Source: Lysinibacillus halotolerans (GTDB lineage: Bacteria > Bacillota > Bacilli > Bacillales_A > Planococcaceae). From it: a stretch of DNA of 64,000 bases. The stretch's first letter is position 1, and the number at the start of each line of letters is the position of its first letter. This document shows, piece after piece, positions 55,470 through 64,000 of the stretch. The stretch covers positions 1 to 64,000 of the forward strand of contig NZ_RHLQ01000015.1 in assembly GCF_003711845.1 (NCBI RefSeq), read 5' to 3'. A program made the translations under genes and the position numbers. The notes under the pieces are model-generated. The model made no database searches. It was not told the DNA's origin and saw nothing but the letters and a program-made list of their open reading frames with translations.

Positions 55470-55734
55470 TCAGTTTCAAATTGTTTTTAAAAGTGATGTT
55501 CTATTTTCTCTTTTGTACACAATGTTTCTATTATAACACGTAGTATGAATATTTTAAACAATGAACGTGTTTAGAATAAATTATTTACTTTCCATTTTCT
55601 AAACGAATAGGGAGTACTATCCGTTATACTGTTCCGCATATGATTTTATGTTGATAGGTTGTCCTAGTCTTAAAAACAAAGTCATATAGATTTGCTTTCT
55701 AACTAGATGAGGAAAAGAATTGGAGGAATGGAGA

Positions 55735-56568
55735 ATGTGTAACAAAAAAGTGTATGTGCTGGATACAGGTACGATGAAGATGGATAAAAACTATATGATT
55801 GCGATGCATAATCCTGCAAGTATTGACAATCCAAACCCGCCAGCTGAGTTTGTTGAATTTCCAATTTATGCGGTGTTAATAGATCACCCAGAAGGGAAAA
55901 TTCTTTTTGATACTGGATGCAATCCTGATGGCATGGGGGAAAATGGACGTTGGCCAGAAGGGGTTCAAAAATTATTCCCTACTTTTGCTAGCGAGGAATG
56001 TTATTTAATTAACCGTTTAGAGCAATTAAAAGTGAGTCCGAAAGATATTAAATATGTCGTTGCTTCCCACCTTCATTTGGATCATGCGGGTTGTTTAGAA
56101 CTATTTACAAATGCAGAAATTATCGTACATGATTCAGAATTATCCAACGTGATGAAAATGTTTGCGATGTCACGGGATATGGGTGCCTATATATGGGGAG
56201 ATGTAATGGCATGGATTCAACATGATTTACGTTGGCGTACGATTAAACCATATGAAAAAGAAGTGACCCTTGTAGAGGGGATTAAAATCATTAATTTTGG
56301 ACCTGGACATGCTTATGGGTTATTAGGGCTTCATATCGAGCTGCCTGGCGCGGGTAATTTATTGCTTGCTTCTGACGCCCTTTATACGGCTGAAAGTTTT
56401 GGCCCTCCTGTTAAACCCCCTGGAATTTTATATGATTCCGTCGGCTACAACGCAACAGTAGAATACATTCGGAAATATGCAAATGAATATAATTCAACGA
56501 TTTGGTTTGGTCACGATGCAAATCAATTTAAAACATTGATTAAATCGACGGAAGGTTATTATGAATAA
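55735..56568 (+). CDS. N-acyl-homoserine-lactonase-like metallo-beta-lactamase (AttM/AiiA family)
   Basis: A 277-aa metallo-hydrolase with the zinc-binding motif SHLHLDHAGC (about residues 113-122), the downstream histidine GPGHAYGLLG, the Asp in ASDALYTAE, and a last histidine in WFGHDANQF. The N-terminal FPIYAVLIDHPEGKILFDTG fits the lactonase group. It probably opens a lactone ring (AHL or gamma-butyrolactone). Start ATG 55735 after GGAGGAATGGAGA. An alcohol dehydrogenase gene follows 30 bp later. Confidence 0.85.
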   Translation: MCNKKVYVLDTGTMKMDKNYMIAMHNPASIDNPNPPAEFVEFPIYAVLIDHPEGKILFDTGCNPDGMGENGRWPEGVQKLFPTFASEECYLINRLEQLKVSPKDIKYVVASHLHLDHAGCLELFTNAEIIVHDSELSNVMKMFAMSRDMGAYIWGDVMAWIQHDLRWRTIKPYEKEVTLVEGIKIINFGPGHAYGLLGLHIELPGAGNLLLASDALYTAESFGPPVKPPGILYDSVGYNATVEYIRKYANEYNSTIWFGHDANQFKTLIKSTEGYYE

Positions 56569-56598
56569 CTAAATAATAGTCAAAAGGGGAGAGGTCAT

Positions 56599-57726
56599 TT
56601 GAAAATTAAATCAGCTATACTAAGATCTTCCGGTGTAGCACAACCTTATACGAAAAGTAAACCAATCCAAATTGAAACGGTTGAACTTGATCCTCCTGAA
56701 AAAGGGGAAGTGCTAGTAAAAATAAAAGCGGCAAGTTTGTGCCATTCTGATTTGTCAGTAATCAACGGTAGTAGACCACGTCCATTGCCAATGGCACTCG
56801 GTCATGAAGCTTCAGGTATAGTGGAGCAAGTAGGAGAAGGGGTAACGAATTTTTCACCTGGAGATAAAGTGATTTGCATTTTTGTTCCTAGTTGTGGTCA
56901 TTGTATCCCTTGTTCAGAAGGAAGACCTGCCCTTTGTGAGCCAGGTGCTGCGGCAAATGGAAGAGGCACGTTAATTGGCGGAGGCATTCGTATTCATACT
57001 GAAACAGAGGATATTGCTCACCATATTGGAGTATCCGCCTTTTCGGAATATGTCGTTGTATCGGAAAACTCCTTAGTTAAAATAGAAGAGGATTTACCAT
57101 TTGAAAAATTAGCCTTATTCGGTTGTGCAGTTATTACGGGTGTCGGTGCAGTTGTGAATACAGCGAATATTAAACTTGGCAGTACTGTTGCGATTGTTGG
57201 ATTAGGTGGAATTGGTTTAAGTGCATTAATTGGAGCAATTGCTTCCGGTGCCAGAGAAATTATTGCGATTGATATTAATGAAAATAAGCTAAAACAAGCA
57301 TTGAAATTTGGTGCAACCGCTGTATTTAATTCAAAGGATGAAAATATCAGTGAAAAGGTAAAAAACTATTCGAATGGGGGAGTCGATTATGCCTTTGAAA
57401 CAGCTGGGGTAGTAGCAGCAATGGACGTTGCCTATGCTGTTACAAAACGAGGAGGCACAACAACAACGACGGGATTACCCCATCCGGAGCATAAATTTGC
57501 TTTTCCTTATGTATCGTTAACAGCTGAAGAAAAGACTATTAAAGGTTCTTATGTTGGCAGTTGTGTTCCGAAACGGGATATACCACGTTTCATTCAAATG
57601 ATGAAGCAAGGTCGATTACCCGTGGATCGTTTAGTATCCAATATTATTTCACTAGAAGAAATTAATGAAGGTTTCGATTTGCTTGCTACAGGGGATTCAT
57701 CTCGAATTATAATAAAAATGGACTAA
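56599..57726 (+). CDS. zinc-dependent alcohol dehydrogenase
   Basis: A 375-aa MDR dehydrogenase, long-chain Zn type. It has catalytic zinc ligands in SLCHSDLSV and GHEASG, a structural-zinc loop CGHCIPCSEGRPALC (four Cys), and a Rossmann fold GLGGIGLSALIGAIASGA with the NAD-specific Asp in AIDINENK. It resembles class III-type enzymes. TTG 56599 after GGGGAGAGG. It sits 30 bp after the lactonase, so the pair probably acts on a hydroxy acid released by lactone opening; this is inference. Confidence 0.9.
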   Translation: MKIKSAILRSSGVAQPYTKSKPIQIETVELDPPEKGEVLVKIKAASLCHSDLSVINGSRPRPLPMALGHEASGIVEQVGEGVTNFSPGDKVICIFVPSCGHCIPCSEGRPALCEPGAAANGRGTLIGGGIRIHTETEDIAHHIGVSAFSEYVVVSENSLVKIEEDLPFEKLALFGCAVITGVGAVVNTANIKLGSTVAIVGLGGIGLSALIGAIASGAREIIAIDINENKLKQALKFGATAVFNSKDENISEKVKNYSNGGVDYAFETAGVVAAMDVAYAVTKRGGTTTTTGLPHPEHKFAFPYVSLTAEEKTIKGSYVGSCVPKRDIPRFIQMMKQGRLPVDRLVSNIISLEEINEGFDLLATGDSSRIIIKMD

Positions 57727-57754
57727 CATTTTACTAATAGGAAAAAAATCGATT

Positions 57755-57793
57755 AAAACTACTGTTAAACCTATTAGGACAGTAGTTTTTTTA
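57755..57793 (+). terminator. terminator of the lactonase-dehydrogenase operon
   Basis: AAAACTACTGT/ACAGTAGTTTT stem with a T-tail. Confidence 0.85.
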
Positions 57794-57875
57794 TTTTACA
57801 TATCGTTTTCGTTTTTTGTCAGCGCCATCTATCAATAGTATACTGTTCTTTATGATGTAAAAAGAGGGGTATGAC

Positions 57876-59630
57876 ATGTTGCAGCAAGCAGTTCAAGTAT
57901 TAAAAAATTATTTCGGATATGATTCCTTTCGTATCGGTCAACAACAAGTAATCGAAAATGTTTTAAATAAGCGTGATACATTATGTGTTATGCCAACAGG
58001 TGGGGGTAAGTCCCTTTGTTATCAGGTTCCTGCCCTTTGTTTTGAAGGAACGACGATCGTCATATCACCACTTATTTCTTTAATGAAAGACCAGGTCGAT
58101 TTATTACATAGTAATGGCATACAAGCAGCCTATATAAATAGTTCTTTAACGTTTAGTCAGATGGATCAAGTGATGGAAGACGTAGAAAAGGGACTCGTCA
58201 AGCTGCTGTATATTGCTCCAGAACGTTTAGAAAATGAATCTTTTCGTCAAAAATTAGCTAGACTTTCAGTTCCTTTTATAGCGATAGATGAAGCCCACTG
58301 TATTTCCCAATGGGGTCATGATTTTCGTCCAAGTTATCGAACGATTGCATCCCTTTTAAACCTATGGGAAGTTAAACCGACAGTCATTGCTTTAACGGCA
58401 ACGGCTACTCCTACTGTTAGTCAGGACATTTGTTCTTTATTAAACATAAAACAGGATGATACATTCATCACTGGTTTTGAAAGGGATAATTTATCATTTA
58501 AAGTACTCGTAGGGGAAAATAGAGAACGCTTCATCAAACAATATGTGAAAAATAATTCAAACGAGGTAGGAATTATTTATGCCGCTACGAGAAAATCCGT
58601 TGAAGCAGTATATGATTCGTTATTAAAGTTAGGAATACGGGTCGCAAAATATCATGGTGGTATGGGAGAGAAGGAAAGAACGGTAGAGCAAAATCGGTTT
58701 TTACAAGATGAAGTGCAAGTAATGGTTGCGACGAATGCCTTTGGAATGGGGATTAATAAAACGAATGTTCGTTTTGTTATTCATTATCAAATGCCTCGAA
58801 ACATGGAAAGTTATTATCAAGAAGCGGGGCGAGCGGGGCGCGATGGTTTACCAAGTGAATGTATTTTATTATATAGCTCGTCAGATGAACAAACACAACG
58901 GTTTTTAATTGACCAATCCCAAGATCGGTCACGCATTCCATTAGAACTTGAGAAACTTCAAAGTATGGTGGATTACTGTCATACTGAAAATTGTTTACAG
59001 TCCTACATTGTGCAATATTTCGGAGAGAAGGAATCGAAAGATTGTGGACAATGTAGCCATTGTACCGATGAACGTCCAAAAACAGATGTTACGAAGGATG
59101 CACAAAAGGTCCTTTCTTGTGTCGTTCGAATGGGTCAAAAATTTGGGAAAACAATTACTGCTCAAGTTTTAGCAGGTTCCCGCAATAAAAAAATCGAAAA
59201 CTTTAAAGGATTGTCTACCTTTGGTATTTTAAAAAATATGAATGCCAAGGAAATTTCAAATTTCATAGAGTTTTTAATTTCTGAAAGATTGTTGTTAGTT
59301 CAACCGGGTCAATATCCGACTATTTATGTATCCGATGAGGGGAAAGAAGTATTGCTCGGCAAAAGAAAGGTTTGGCGTCGGGTGAAAATTGAACAAACGG
59401 TTATTAAAAGAGATGATCCGTTGTTTGAACATTTGCGCGCTGTTCGAAAAGAAATAGCAGAACAAGAAGGGGTTCCTCCATTTGTCGTATTCTCAGATAA
59501 AACATTAAAAGATATGTGTGATAAGAAACCAATCGATGAACAAACGTTCTTAGAGGTAAGTGGAGTAGGTCAAAACAAGCTGGAACGTTATGGCACAATA
59601 TTTATTAATGCAATTAAAGAATTTCACTAA
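57876..59630 (+). CDS. recQ: ATP-dependent DNA helicase RecQ
   Basis: A 584-aa 3'-5' helicase: Walker A MPTGGGKSLCYQ, DEAH box AIDEAHCISQWGHDFR, motif IV-VI MGINKTNVRFVIHYQMP and QEAGRAGRDG. The RQC zinc cysteines are visible (CHTENC and CGQCSHC), then a winged-helix part and a C-terminal HRDC domain (about residues 513-584, LFEHLRAVRKEIAEQEGVPP). Normal length for a Bacillales RecQ. Monocistronic. Confidence 0.97.
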   Translation: MLQQAVQVLKNYFGYDSFRIGQQQVIENVLNKRDTLCVMPTGGGKSLCYQVPALCFEGTTIVISPLISLMKDQVDLLHSNGIQAAYINSSLTFSQMDQVMEDVEKGLVKLLYIAPERLENESFRQKLARLSVPFIAIDEAHCISQWGHDFRPSYRTIASLLNLWEVKPTVIALTATATPTVSQDICSLLNIKQDDTFITGFERDNLSFKVLVGENRERFIKQYVKNNSNEVGIIYAATRKSVEAVYDSLLKLGIRVAKYHGGMGEKERTVEQNRFLQDEVQVMVATNAFGMGINKTNVRFVIHYQMPRNMESYYQEAGRAGRDGLPSECILLYSSSDEQTQRFLIDQSQDRSRIPLELEKLQSMVDYCHTENCLQSYIVQYFGEKESKDCGQCSHCTDERPKTDVTKDAQKVLSCVVRMGQKFGKTITAQVLAGSRNKKIENFKGLSTFGILKNMNAKEISNFIEFLISERLLLVQPGQYPTIYVSDEGKEVLLGKRKVWRRVKIEQTVIKRDDPLFEHLRAVRKEIAEQEGVPPFVVFSDKTLKDMCDKKPIDEQTFLEVSGVGQNKLERYGTIFINAIKEFH

Positions 59631-59634
59631 ACAA

Positions 59635-59668
59635 AAAACCGACAAATGTTAAATTTGCCGGTTTTTTT
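59635..59668. terminator. terminator between recQ and msrA2
   Basis: AAAACCGACAAAT/ATTTGCCGGTTTT stem with A/T runs on both sides, serving both convergent genes. Confidence 0.85.
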
Positions 59669-59669
59669 A

Positions 59670-60185
59670 CTATTTCCAATGTTGATTAATAAATTCATCC
59701 CGACCTGATTTTTCCCGGTCTTCTTTATAATGATTAGGCTCTTTTTTATAATAATCTTGATGATAATCTTCCGCTTCATAAAACGTGGAAGCTTCTAAAA
59801 TTTTCGTTACAATTGGTTTTTTAAAGCGACCGCTGTCAGCTAATTGTTGTTTTGAAATTTCTGCCAATTTTTGCTGTTCTTCTGAATGATAAAATATCGC
59901 TGTTTTATAAGACTCTCCTCGATCATGGAACTGTCCACCGTCATCTGTTGGATCGATTTGCATCCAATAGATTTCAAGAAGTTTTTCATATGGAAAAACA
60001 ACAGGGTCAAATTCAATTTGAACAACTTCTAAATGCCCCGTATCACCTTTCTTAACTTGTTCGTATGTAGGGTTTTCTACTGTGCCACCCATATAACCAG
60101 AAGTTACTTTATGTATGCCATCCCATTCTACAAATGGTTTCACCATACACCAAAAACAACCACCTGCAAATGTTGCTTTTTCCAT
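59670..60185 (-). CDS. msrA: second peptide methionine sulfoxide reductase MsrA
   Basis: A 171-aa paralogue of the msrA at 30.2 kb. It keeps [43 protein letters not shown] and [16 protein letters not shown]. Start ATG 60185 (MEKATFAGG) after GGAGGCG; a longer frame from 60263 lacks a site. It has no msrB partner beside it, unlike the first copy. This may be a recent duplication or a lateral copy. Confidence 0.95.
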   Translation of the reverse strand: MEKATFAGGCFWCMVKPFVEWDGIHKVTSGYMGGTVENPTYEQVKKGDTGHLEVVQIEFDPVVFPYEKLLEIYWMQIDPTDDGGQFHDRGESYKTAIFYHSEEQQKLAEISKQQLADSGRFKKPIVTKILEASTFYEAEDYHQDYYKKEPNHYKEDREKSGRDEFINQHWK

Positions 60186-60409
60186 AAAATGACGCCTCCA
60201 ATGCTTAAAATAAATAGTATTGTACCATGATAGATAGAATGAAACAATTTTAACATTATTCAATCAATCTCACAAACGACTAGCTTTGACTAATAAATAT
60301 GGTTAAATTTAAGATTTCTTTTTTTGGTCATAGTATAATATGGTAAAAACAAATCTTTTTTTGAACATACTGTTTATTTATTGCGTTTTTGAAGGGGAGT
60401 GTAAATAAG

Positions 60410-61357
60410 ATGGATGAGCAACAAACACATGAAACAAGACAAACTCGATATAAAAAAAGAAAACTACGAAAGGGACGAGTTTTCTTTACATTCATATTAT
60501 TACTATTAATCGTTATAGCAGCATACTCTATTTTCCAGTATCGAAGTGGCCTTAAGTTGGCTGGCGAAACGAAACTACCGGAAGAGGAATTTGTACCCGA
60601 TGAGGCAATGGAAAACATTGAAAATTATTTAATCGTTGGTGTTGACAGTAGAGGGGAAGAAAAGTCCCGTTCCGATACGATGATGGTCCTTTCTTGGAAC
60701 AAGGATACAAATGATTTAAAATTAGTATCCTTTATGCGGGATATTTATGCAGATATACCAGGTTATAAATCTTATAAATTAAATACGGCCTATTATTTAG
60801 GTGGTGTCCAACTATTAAAAGATACATTAAACTCTATGTTTGATGTACCAATTCACCATTATGCGTTAATTGATTTTAAAAGTTTCGAAGCAATGATTGA
60901 TATTTTAGCTCCCGATGGAATTGAAATGGATGTTGAAAAAGACATGTCTGCTCATATTGGGGTAACTTTAACAAAAGGTATCCAAAAGCTAAATGGTAAA
61001 GAACTACTTGGCTATGCGCGGTTCCGACATGATGCGGAAGGGGATTTTGGACGTGTAGAGCGCCAACAAAAAGTGATTGAAGCGTTAAAAGAAGAAATTC
61101 TATCACCGAAAAATGTTGGTAACATACCGAAATTAGTAGGAGCTGCGAAAGGCTATGTGACAACTGATTTAACAACGGGAGAGGAGTTAAAAACGGTTCT
61201 ATCTATTGTTGCAGGTGGAGGGTTAGAAATAGAAAAGATGACAATCCCAGTAGAAGGAACTTATAGCTATAATTCCTATAGCGATGCTGGCGATGTGATA
61301 GAAATTGATACGGAAGAAAATAAACAATTGCTACATGATTTTTTAAAGCTGGAATAG
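60410..61357 (+). CDS. LCP (LytR-CpsA-Psr) family cell-wall ligase
   Basis: A 315-aa membrane protein with an N-terminal TM helix (about residues 25-46) and an LCP domain. Family marks: YLIVGVDSRGEEKSRSDTMM with conserved Arg and Asp, VSFMRDIYADIPGY, KLNTAYYLGG, and a C-terminal half with LLGYARFRHDAEGDFGRVERQ. LCP enzymes transfer wall teichoic acids or polysaccharides onto peptidoglycan. Start ATG 60410 after GAAGGGGAGTG. Confidence 0.93.
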   Translation: MDEQQTHETRQTRYKKRKLRKGRVFFTFILLLLIVIAAYSIFQYRSGLKLAGETKLPEEEFVPDEAMENIENYLIVGVDSRGEEKSRSDTMMVLSWNKDTNDLKLVSFMRDIYADIPGYKSYKLNTAYYLGGVQLLKDTLNSMFDVPIHHYALIDFKSFEAMIDILAPDGIEMDVEKDMSAHIGVTLTKGIQKLNGKELLGYARFRHDAEGDFGRVERQQKVIEALKEEILSPKNVGNIPKLVGAAKGYVTTDLTTGEELKTVLSIVAGGGLEIEKMTIPVEGTYSYNSYSDAGDVIEIDTEENKQLLHDFLKLE

Positions 61358-61436
61358 GAGTAAATTCTTCCAAAAAATATTATAAATGATAAAATAAAAG
61401 TAATTATAAATTTTCATAGGTTGACGGGGTGGTTTT

Positions 61437-62663
61437 TTGGAAAGAGAAAAAGGTTATGAGGATCGTTTATTACGGAATAAAACATCTTTCTTCCAATCAA
61501 GATTTATTCGTTTTTTAGGTGGAAAGAATCTATTATTCCTTCTTATTTCATTACTATTAGTTGGTTGTATCGTATTTATATTTGATAAAGTTTCGTTTAT
61601 TTTTTACCCCCTTCAAGTATTATTTGAAGTTGTTATCTTACCGGGTGTGCTAGCGATTATTGGGTATTATTTATTAAGACCTTTTGTACGTTTAGCAGAA
61701 AAAAGCGGTAAAGGAAAAGTTCCTCGTGGCCTTGTTATATTAATACTGTATGTCATTGTGGCAGCACTCATGACATTACTAGCTCTTATCGTATATCCAT
61801 TTTTACGAGATCAATTTATGAATTTAATTCAAGAATTTCCAATTTATTTTATGGCGTTAATCGAAAATATTGTGACGTATTTAAATAATTCGAAATTTGA
61901 TGAACTGTTCACAAGATTCAATTTCGATTACGATGCTGTTTTAATGAATGTGACAAATGATCTTGTTTCTACAATGAAAGATACTTTTGCAAATGTTGCT
62001 TCAACACTTGCTTCAGGGATAACAGGATTTGTATCAACATTAACAGGGATTTTATTATCACTAGTTACAGTTCCGTTCATATTATTTTATTTACTTTATG
62101 AAGGTGAAAAGCTACCGAAATTTATTTTACGTTTGTTCCCACCTCGAGCTCGAAATGAAGTTGGACAAGTAATGAAAGAAATGGATAAGCAAGTAAGTTC
62201 TTATATATTAGGACAAATACTCGTTTCCATTTGTATCGGTGTGATGATGACCATCGGATTTTTAATCATCGGATTAGATTACGCCTTCTTATTAGGTATT
62301 TTAGCGATGATTACAAGTGTCGTACCTTATTTAGGTCCTGCTATTGCCATTACACCAGCCCTTGTCATTGCGATTGTTAACTCACCATTTATGTTAGTGA
62401 AATTAATTATCGTATGGACGATTGTCCAATTAGTTGAAGGGAAATTTATTACGCCTAATATTATGGGGAAATCCCTTTCCGTTCATCCAATTACAATTAT
62501 CTTCGTACTATTAACAGCAGGATCCTTATTTGGAGTTGCAGGGGTAATTTTAGGTATACCTGGTTATGCCTTATTTAAAGTGTTAGTAAGCCATTTATTT
62601 AGTCTGTTGAAAAGACGATATAACCGTTTTGAACAGGATCCAGAAAACAAATATGAAAGTTAA
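61437..62663 (+). CDS. AI-2E family membrane permease
   Basis: A 408-aa protein with about eight membrane helices in a pair-wise arrangement (about residues 30-85, 95-125, 220-240, 260-335, 350-385). Signature LLAIVPYLGP-like segment TSVVPYLGPAIAITPA and PHIMGKSLSVHPITII-like GKFITPNIMGKSLSVHP are typical of PF01594. Despite the name, members transport Na+/H+ or unknown solutes. TTG 61437; weak ribosome site (GGGGTGG). The LCP gene is 79 bp upstream. Confidence 0.88.
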   Translation: MEREKGYEDRLLRNKTSFFQSRFIRFLGGKNLLFLLISLLLVGCIVFIFDKVSFIFYPLQVLFEVVILPGVLAIIGYYLLRPFVRLAEKSGKGKVPRGLVILILYVIVAALMTLLALIVYPFLRDQFMNLIQEFPIYFMALIENIVTYLNNSKFDELFTRFNFDYDAVLMNVTNDLVSTMKDTFANVASTLASGITGFVSTLTGILLSLVTVPFILFYLLYEGEKLPKFILRLFPPRARNEVGQVMKEMDKQVSSYILGQILVSICIGVMMTIGFLIIGLDYAFLLGILAMITSVVPYLGPAIAITPALVIAIVNSPFMLVKLIIVWTIVQLVEGKFITPNIMGKSLSVHPITIIFVLLTAGSLFGVAGVILGIPGYALFKVLVSHLFSLLKRRYNRFEQDPENKYES

Positions 62664-62665
62664 AC

Positions 62666-62699
62666 AAAAAATGTCTCTTATTGTAAGAGACATTTTTTT
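62666..62699 (+). terminator. terminator of the AI-2E permease gene
   Basis: AAAATGTCTCTTA/TAAGAGACATTTT stem followed by TTT. Confidence 0.88.
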
Positions 62700-62703
62700 C
62701 TAT

Positions 62704-62749
62704 AAAGAAAGTCCTTAAAGTGACAAAATGTACTTTAAGGACTTTTTAT
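62704..62749 (-). terminator. terminator of the aminotransferase gene
   Basis: AAAGTCCTTAAAGT/ACTTTAAGGACTTT perfect stem with A/T flanks, next to the aminotransferase stop. Confidence 0.8.
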
Positions 62750-62754
62750 GTGGA

Positions 62755-63918
62755 TTAAATTGATAAGTTTTTTAATCGTTTTACAGCTTCTTCTAATAAT
62801 TCTTTTTCTTGCACTAATGCAAGACGCATATATCCTTCACCTTCGGAACCAAACGTAGTTCCTGGCACCATTAATACACCCGTTTGTTCAATGGCTTTAA
62901 AAGCAAAGGAGACACTGTCAATTTCATAAGGATATTTAGCCCATACAAACATTCCACCGTTAGAAGGAGCTACTTCCCATCCTAATTCCTTTAATCCATT
63001 CATTAAAGTAATATGGCGTTCGGAAAAAGTAGAACGTAAAGTTGCTGTAATTTCTTCTGCATGATCTAGGGCAAGGGCAGCTGTTGATTGAATAGGGTCG
63101 AAAATACCGAAATCTAAATTGGATTTTAATTGTTTTATAATCGAAATCATTTCTGCGTTTCCGACGATATAAGCTACACGGGCACCAGCTAAACTAAAGC
63201 TTTTTGATAAGGAGTTAATCTCTAAACCGACTTCTTTTGCACCAGGAGTTGCTAAGAAGCTAATTGGTGCATCACCTGTAAAGTAAAATTCCGAGTAAGC
63301 GGCATCGTGTAAAACGATAACATTATATTTTTTTGCAAATTCGACTACTTCAGTGAAATATTCAATTGAAGGAGACATTGGAACAGGATTTCCTGGCATA
63401 TTGAGAATCAATAATTTTGCCTTTTCGGCAACGTCATCTGGAATAGCCTTTAAATTTGGTAGAAATCCTCTATTTTCATCAAGGGGTATGTAATAGGGCT
63501 TGGCACCAGCTAAATTAATACCGGCTGCATAGGCAACGTAACCAGGATTTGTTGTTAATACGATATCCTCAGGATCACAAAATGCAACTGGCAAATGGAC
63601 TAAGCCTTCTTGTGAACCAATTGTTTGTACGATTTCTGTTTCCGGCACTAAATCTACTTTATTAACACGTTTATAATAATTGGCAACTGCTTCTAAAAAT
63701 TCCTTTGAACCGGATAACGTATATCCGTAGGAAGAAGAACGTTTGCTTAATTCAGACATATGATTCCGTAACATTTCATGCGGGGGAATGTCGGGGCTCC
63801 CTAAACTTAAATCGATTAAATGCATTCCTTTTGCTTCTTGTTGTTTCGCGTAATTTTTTAAATCACCAAAAATGGCAGGTTCAAATAATGACATTTTCTT
63901 AGAGGGGATAATATTCAA
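62755..63918 (-). CDS. PLP-dependent aminotransferase class I/II
   Basis: A 387-aa fold-type I aminotransferase: LIDLSLGSPDIPPHEML near the N-terminus, the PLP region GSQEGLVHLPVAFCDP, LNMPGNPVPMSP (substrate-binding Asn), the Asp of HDAAYSEFYF, and the Schiff-base lysine in NSLSKSFSLAGARV. It resembles LL-diaminopimelate or alanine aminotransferase groups; specificity is not determinable. Start is TTG 63918 (MNIIPSKKMSLFEP), after AAGGAGTG. A longer frame from 63966 contains the ribosome site. Confidence 0.9.
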   Translation of the reverse strand: MNIIPSKKMSLFEPAIFGDLKNYAKQQEAKGMHLIDLSLGSPDIPPHEMLRNHMSELSKRSSSYGYTLSGSKEFLEAVANYYKRVNKVDLVPETEIVQTIGSQEGLVHLPVAFCDPEDIVLTTNPGYVAYAAGINLAGAKPYYIPLDENRGFLPNLKAIPDDVAEKAKLLILNMPGNPVPMSPSIEYFTEVVEFAKKYNVIVLHDAAYSEFYFTGDAPISFLATPGAKEVGLEINSLSKSFSLAGARVAYIVGNAEMISIIKQLKSNLDFGIFDPIQSTAALALDHAEEITATLRSTFSERHITLMNGLKELGWEVAPSNGGMFVWAKYPYEIDSVSFAFKAIEQTGVLMVPGTTFGSEGEGYMRLALVQEKELLEEAVKRLKNLSI

Positions 63919-64000
63919 GATGTAACACTCCTTATAATCAAACAAATATAAATCACATTTTAACATAGGACGGTTGATAATTCGCCATAAAATCAGAAAA

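Overview
The window is AT-rich, low-GC Gram-positive DNA. Strong AGGAGG-type ribosome sites, many TTG/GTG starts, short operons ending in U-tailed hairpins, and gene blocks such as ypjP/thyA/dfrA, ypmR-ypmS-msrA-msrB, xpaC-telA (yaaN) and flotillin/NfeD all point to the order Bacillales. The protein flavour (OdhA, LCP, AI-2E, GGDEF proteins) suggests a Planococcaceae-like genus such as Lysinibacillus, Ureibacillus or Solibacillus; this is inference, because no rRNA or tRNA lies in the window.

Layout. 1-4750 is a degraded accessory region: the 3' tail of an unknown ORF (possibly IstB-like), a multi-helix-turn-helix recombinase-like gene split by an in-frame stop, a tyrosine recombinase broken by a one-base frameshift, and a topoisomerase III gene that has lost its 5' end and is frameshifted. 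5.0-9.2 kb holds aspartokinase, a tubby-like protein, small proteins, a bacilliredoxin and a methyltransferase. 9.3-9.6 kb is a gene-free stretch with its own promoter, closing stem and terminator that looks like a structured non-coding RNA. 9.6-14.97 kb holds small peptides, ypjP, a histidine phosphatase, a diguanylate cyclase and thyA. 15.0-20.2 kb is a mostly minus-strand block separating thyA from dfrA. It includes an ABC-F gene preceded by a consensus promoter, a 44-codon leader ORF and an intrinsic terminator, which is the layout of ribosome-sensing attenuation, and a protein with a uracil-DNA-glycosylase-like motif pattern.

20.9-26.7 kb is an envelope-stress-like cluster: NfeD, flotillin, an odd two-TM channel, a two-component system and the PrsA foldase. 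The same 17-bp direct repeat (one mismatch) lies upstream of both the regulator and prsA, which suggests one regulon. 26.8-37.4 kb holds housekeeping genes: hemolysin III, DegV, GDSL lipoprotein, YpmS, MsrA/MsrB, YozE, DeoD, S41 protease, CobW GTPase, a CAP-domain exoprotein and MurG. 37.5-46.1 kb holds a GNAT, DapF, an ArlRS-like two-component system and odhAB. 46.2-49.0 kb is a lysine-riboswitch-controlled amino-acid ABC transporter.

49.0-64.0 kb holds a YitT membrane protein, YerC, small proteins, TelA/XpaC, a DUF1033 protein, a cold-shock protein with a terminator-like leader hairpin, a YkpA-type ABC-F protein, a lactonase/alcohol dehydrogenase pair, RecQ, a second MsrA, an LCP protein, an AI-2E family permease and an aminotransferase.
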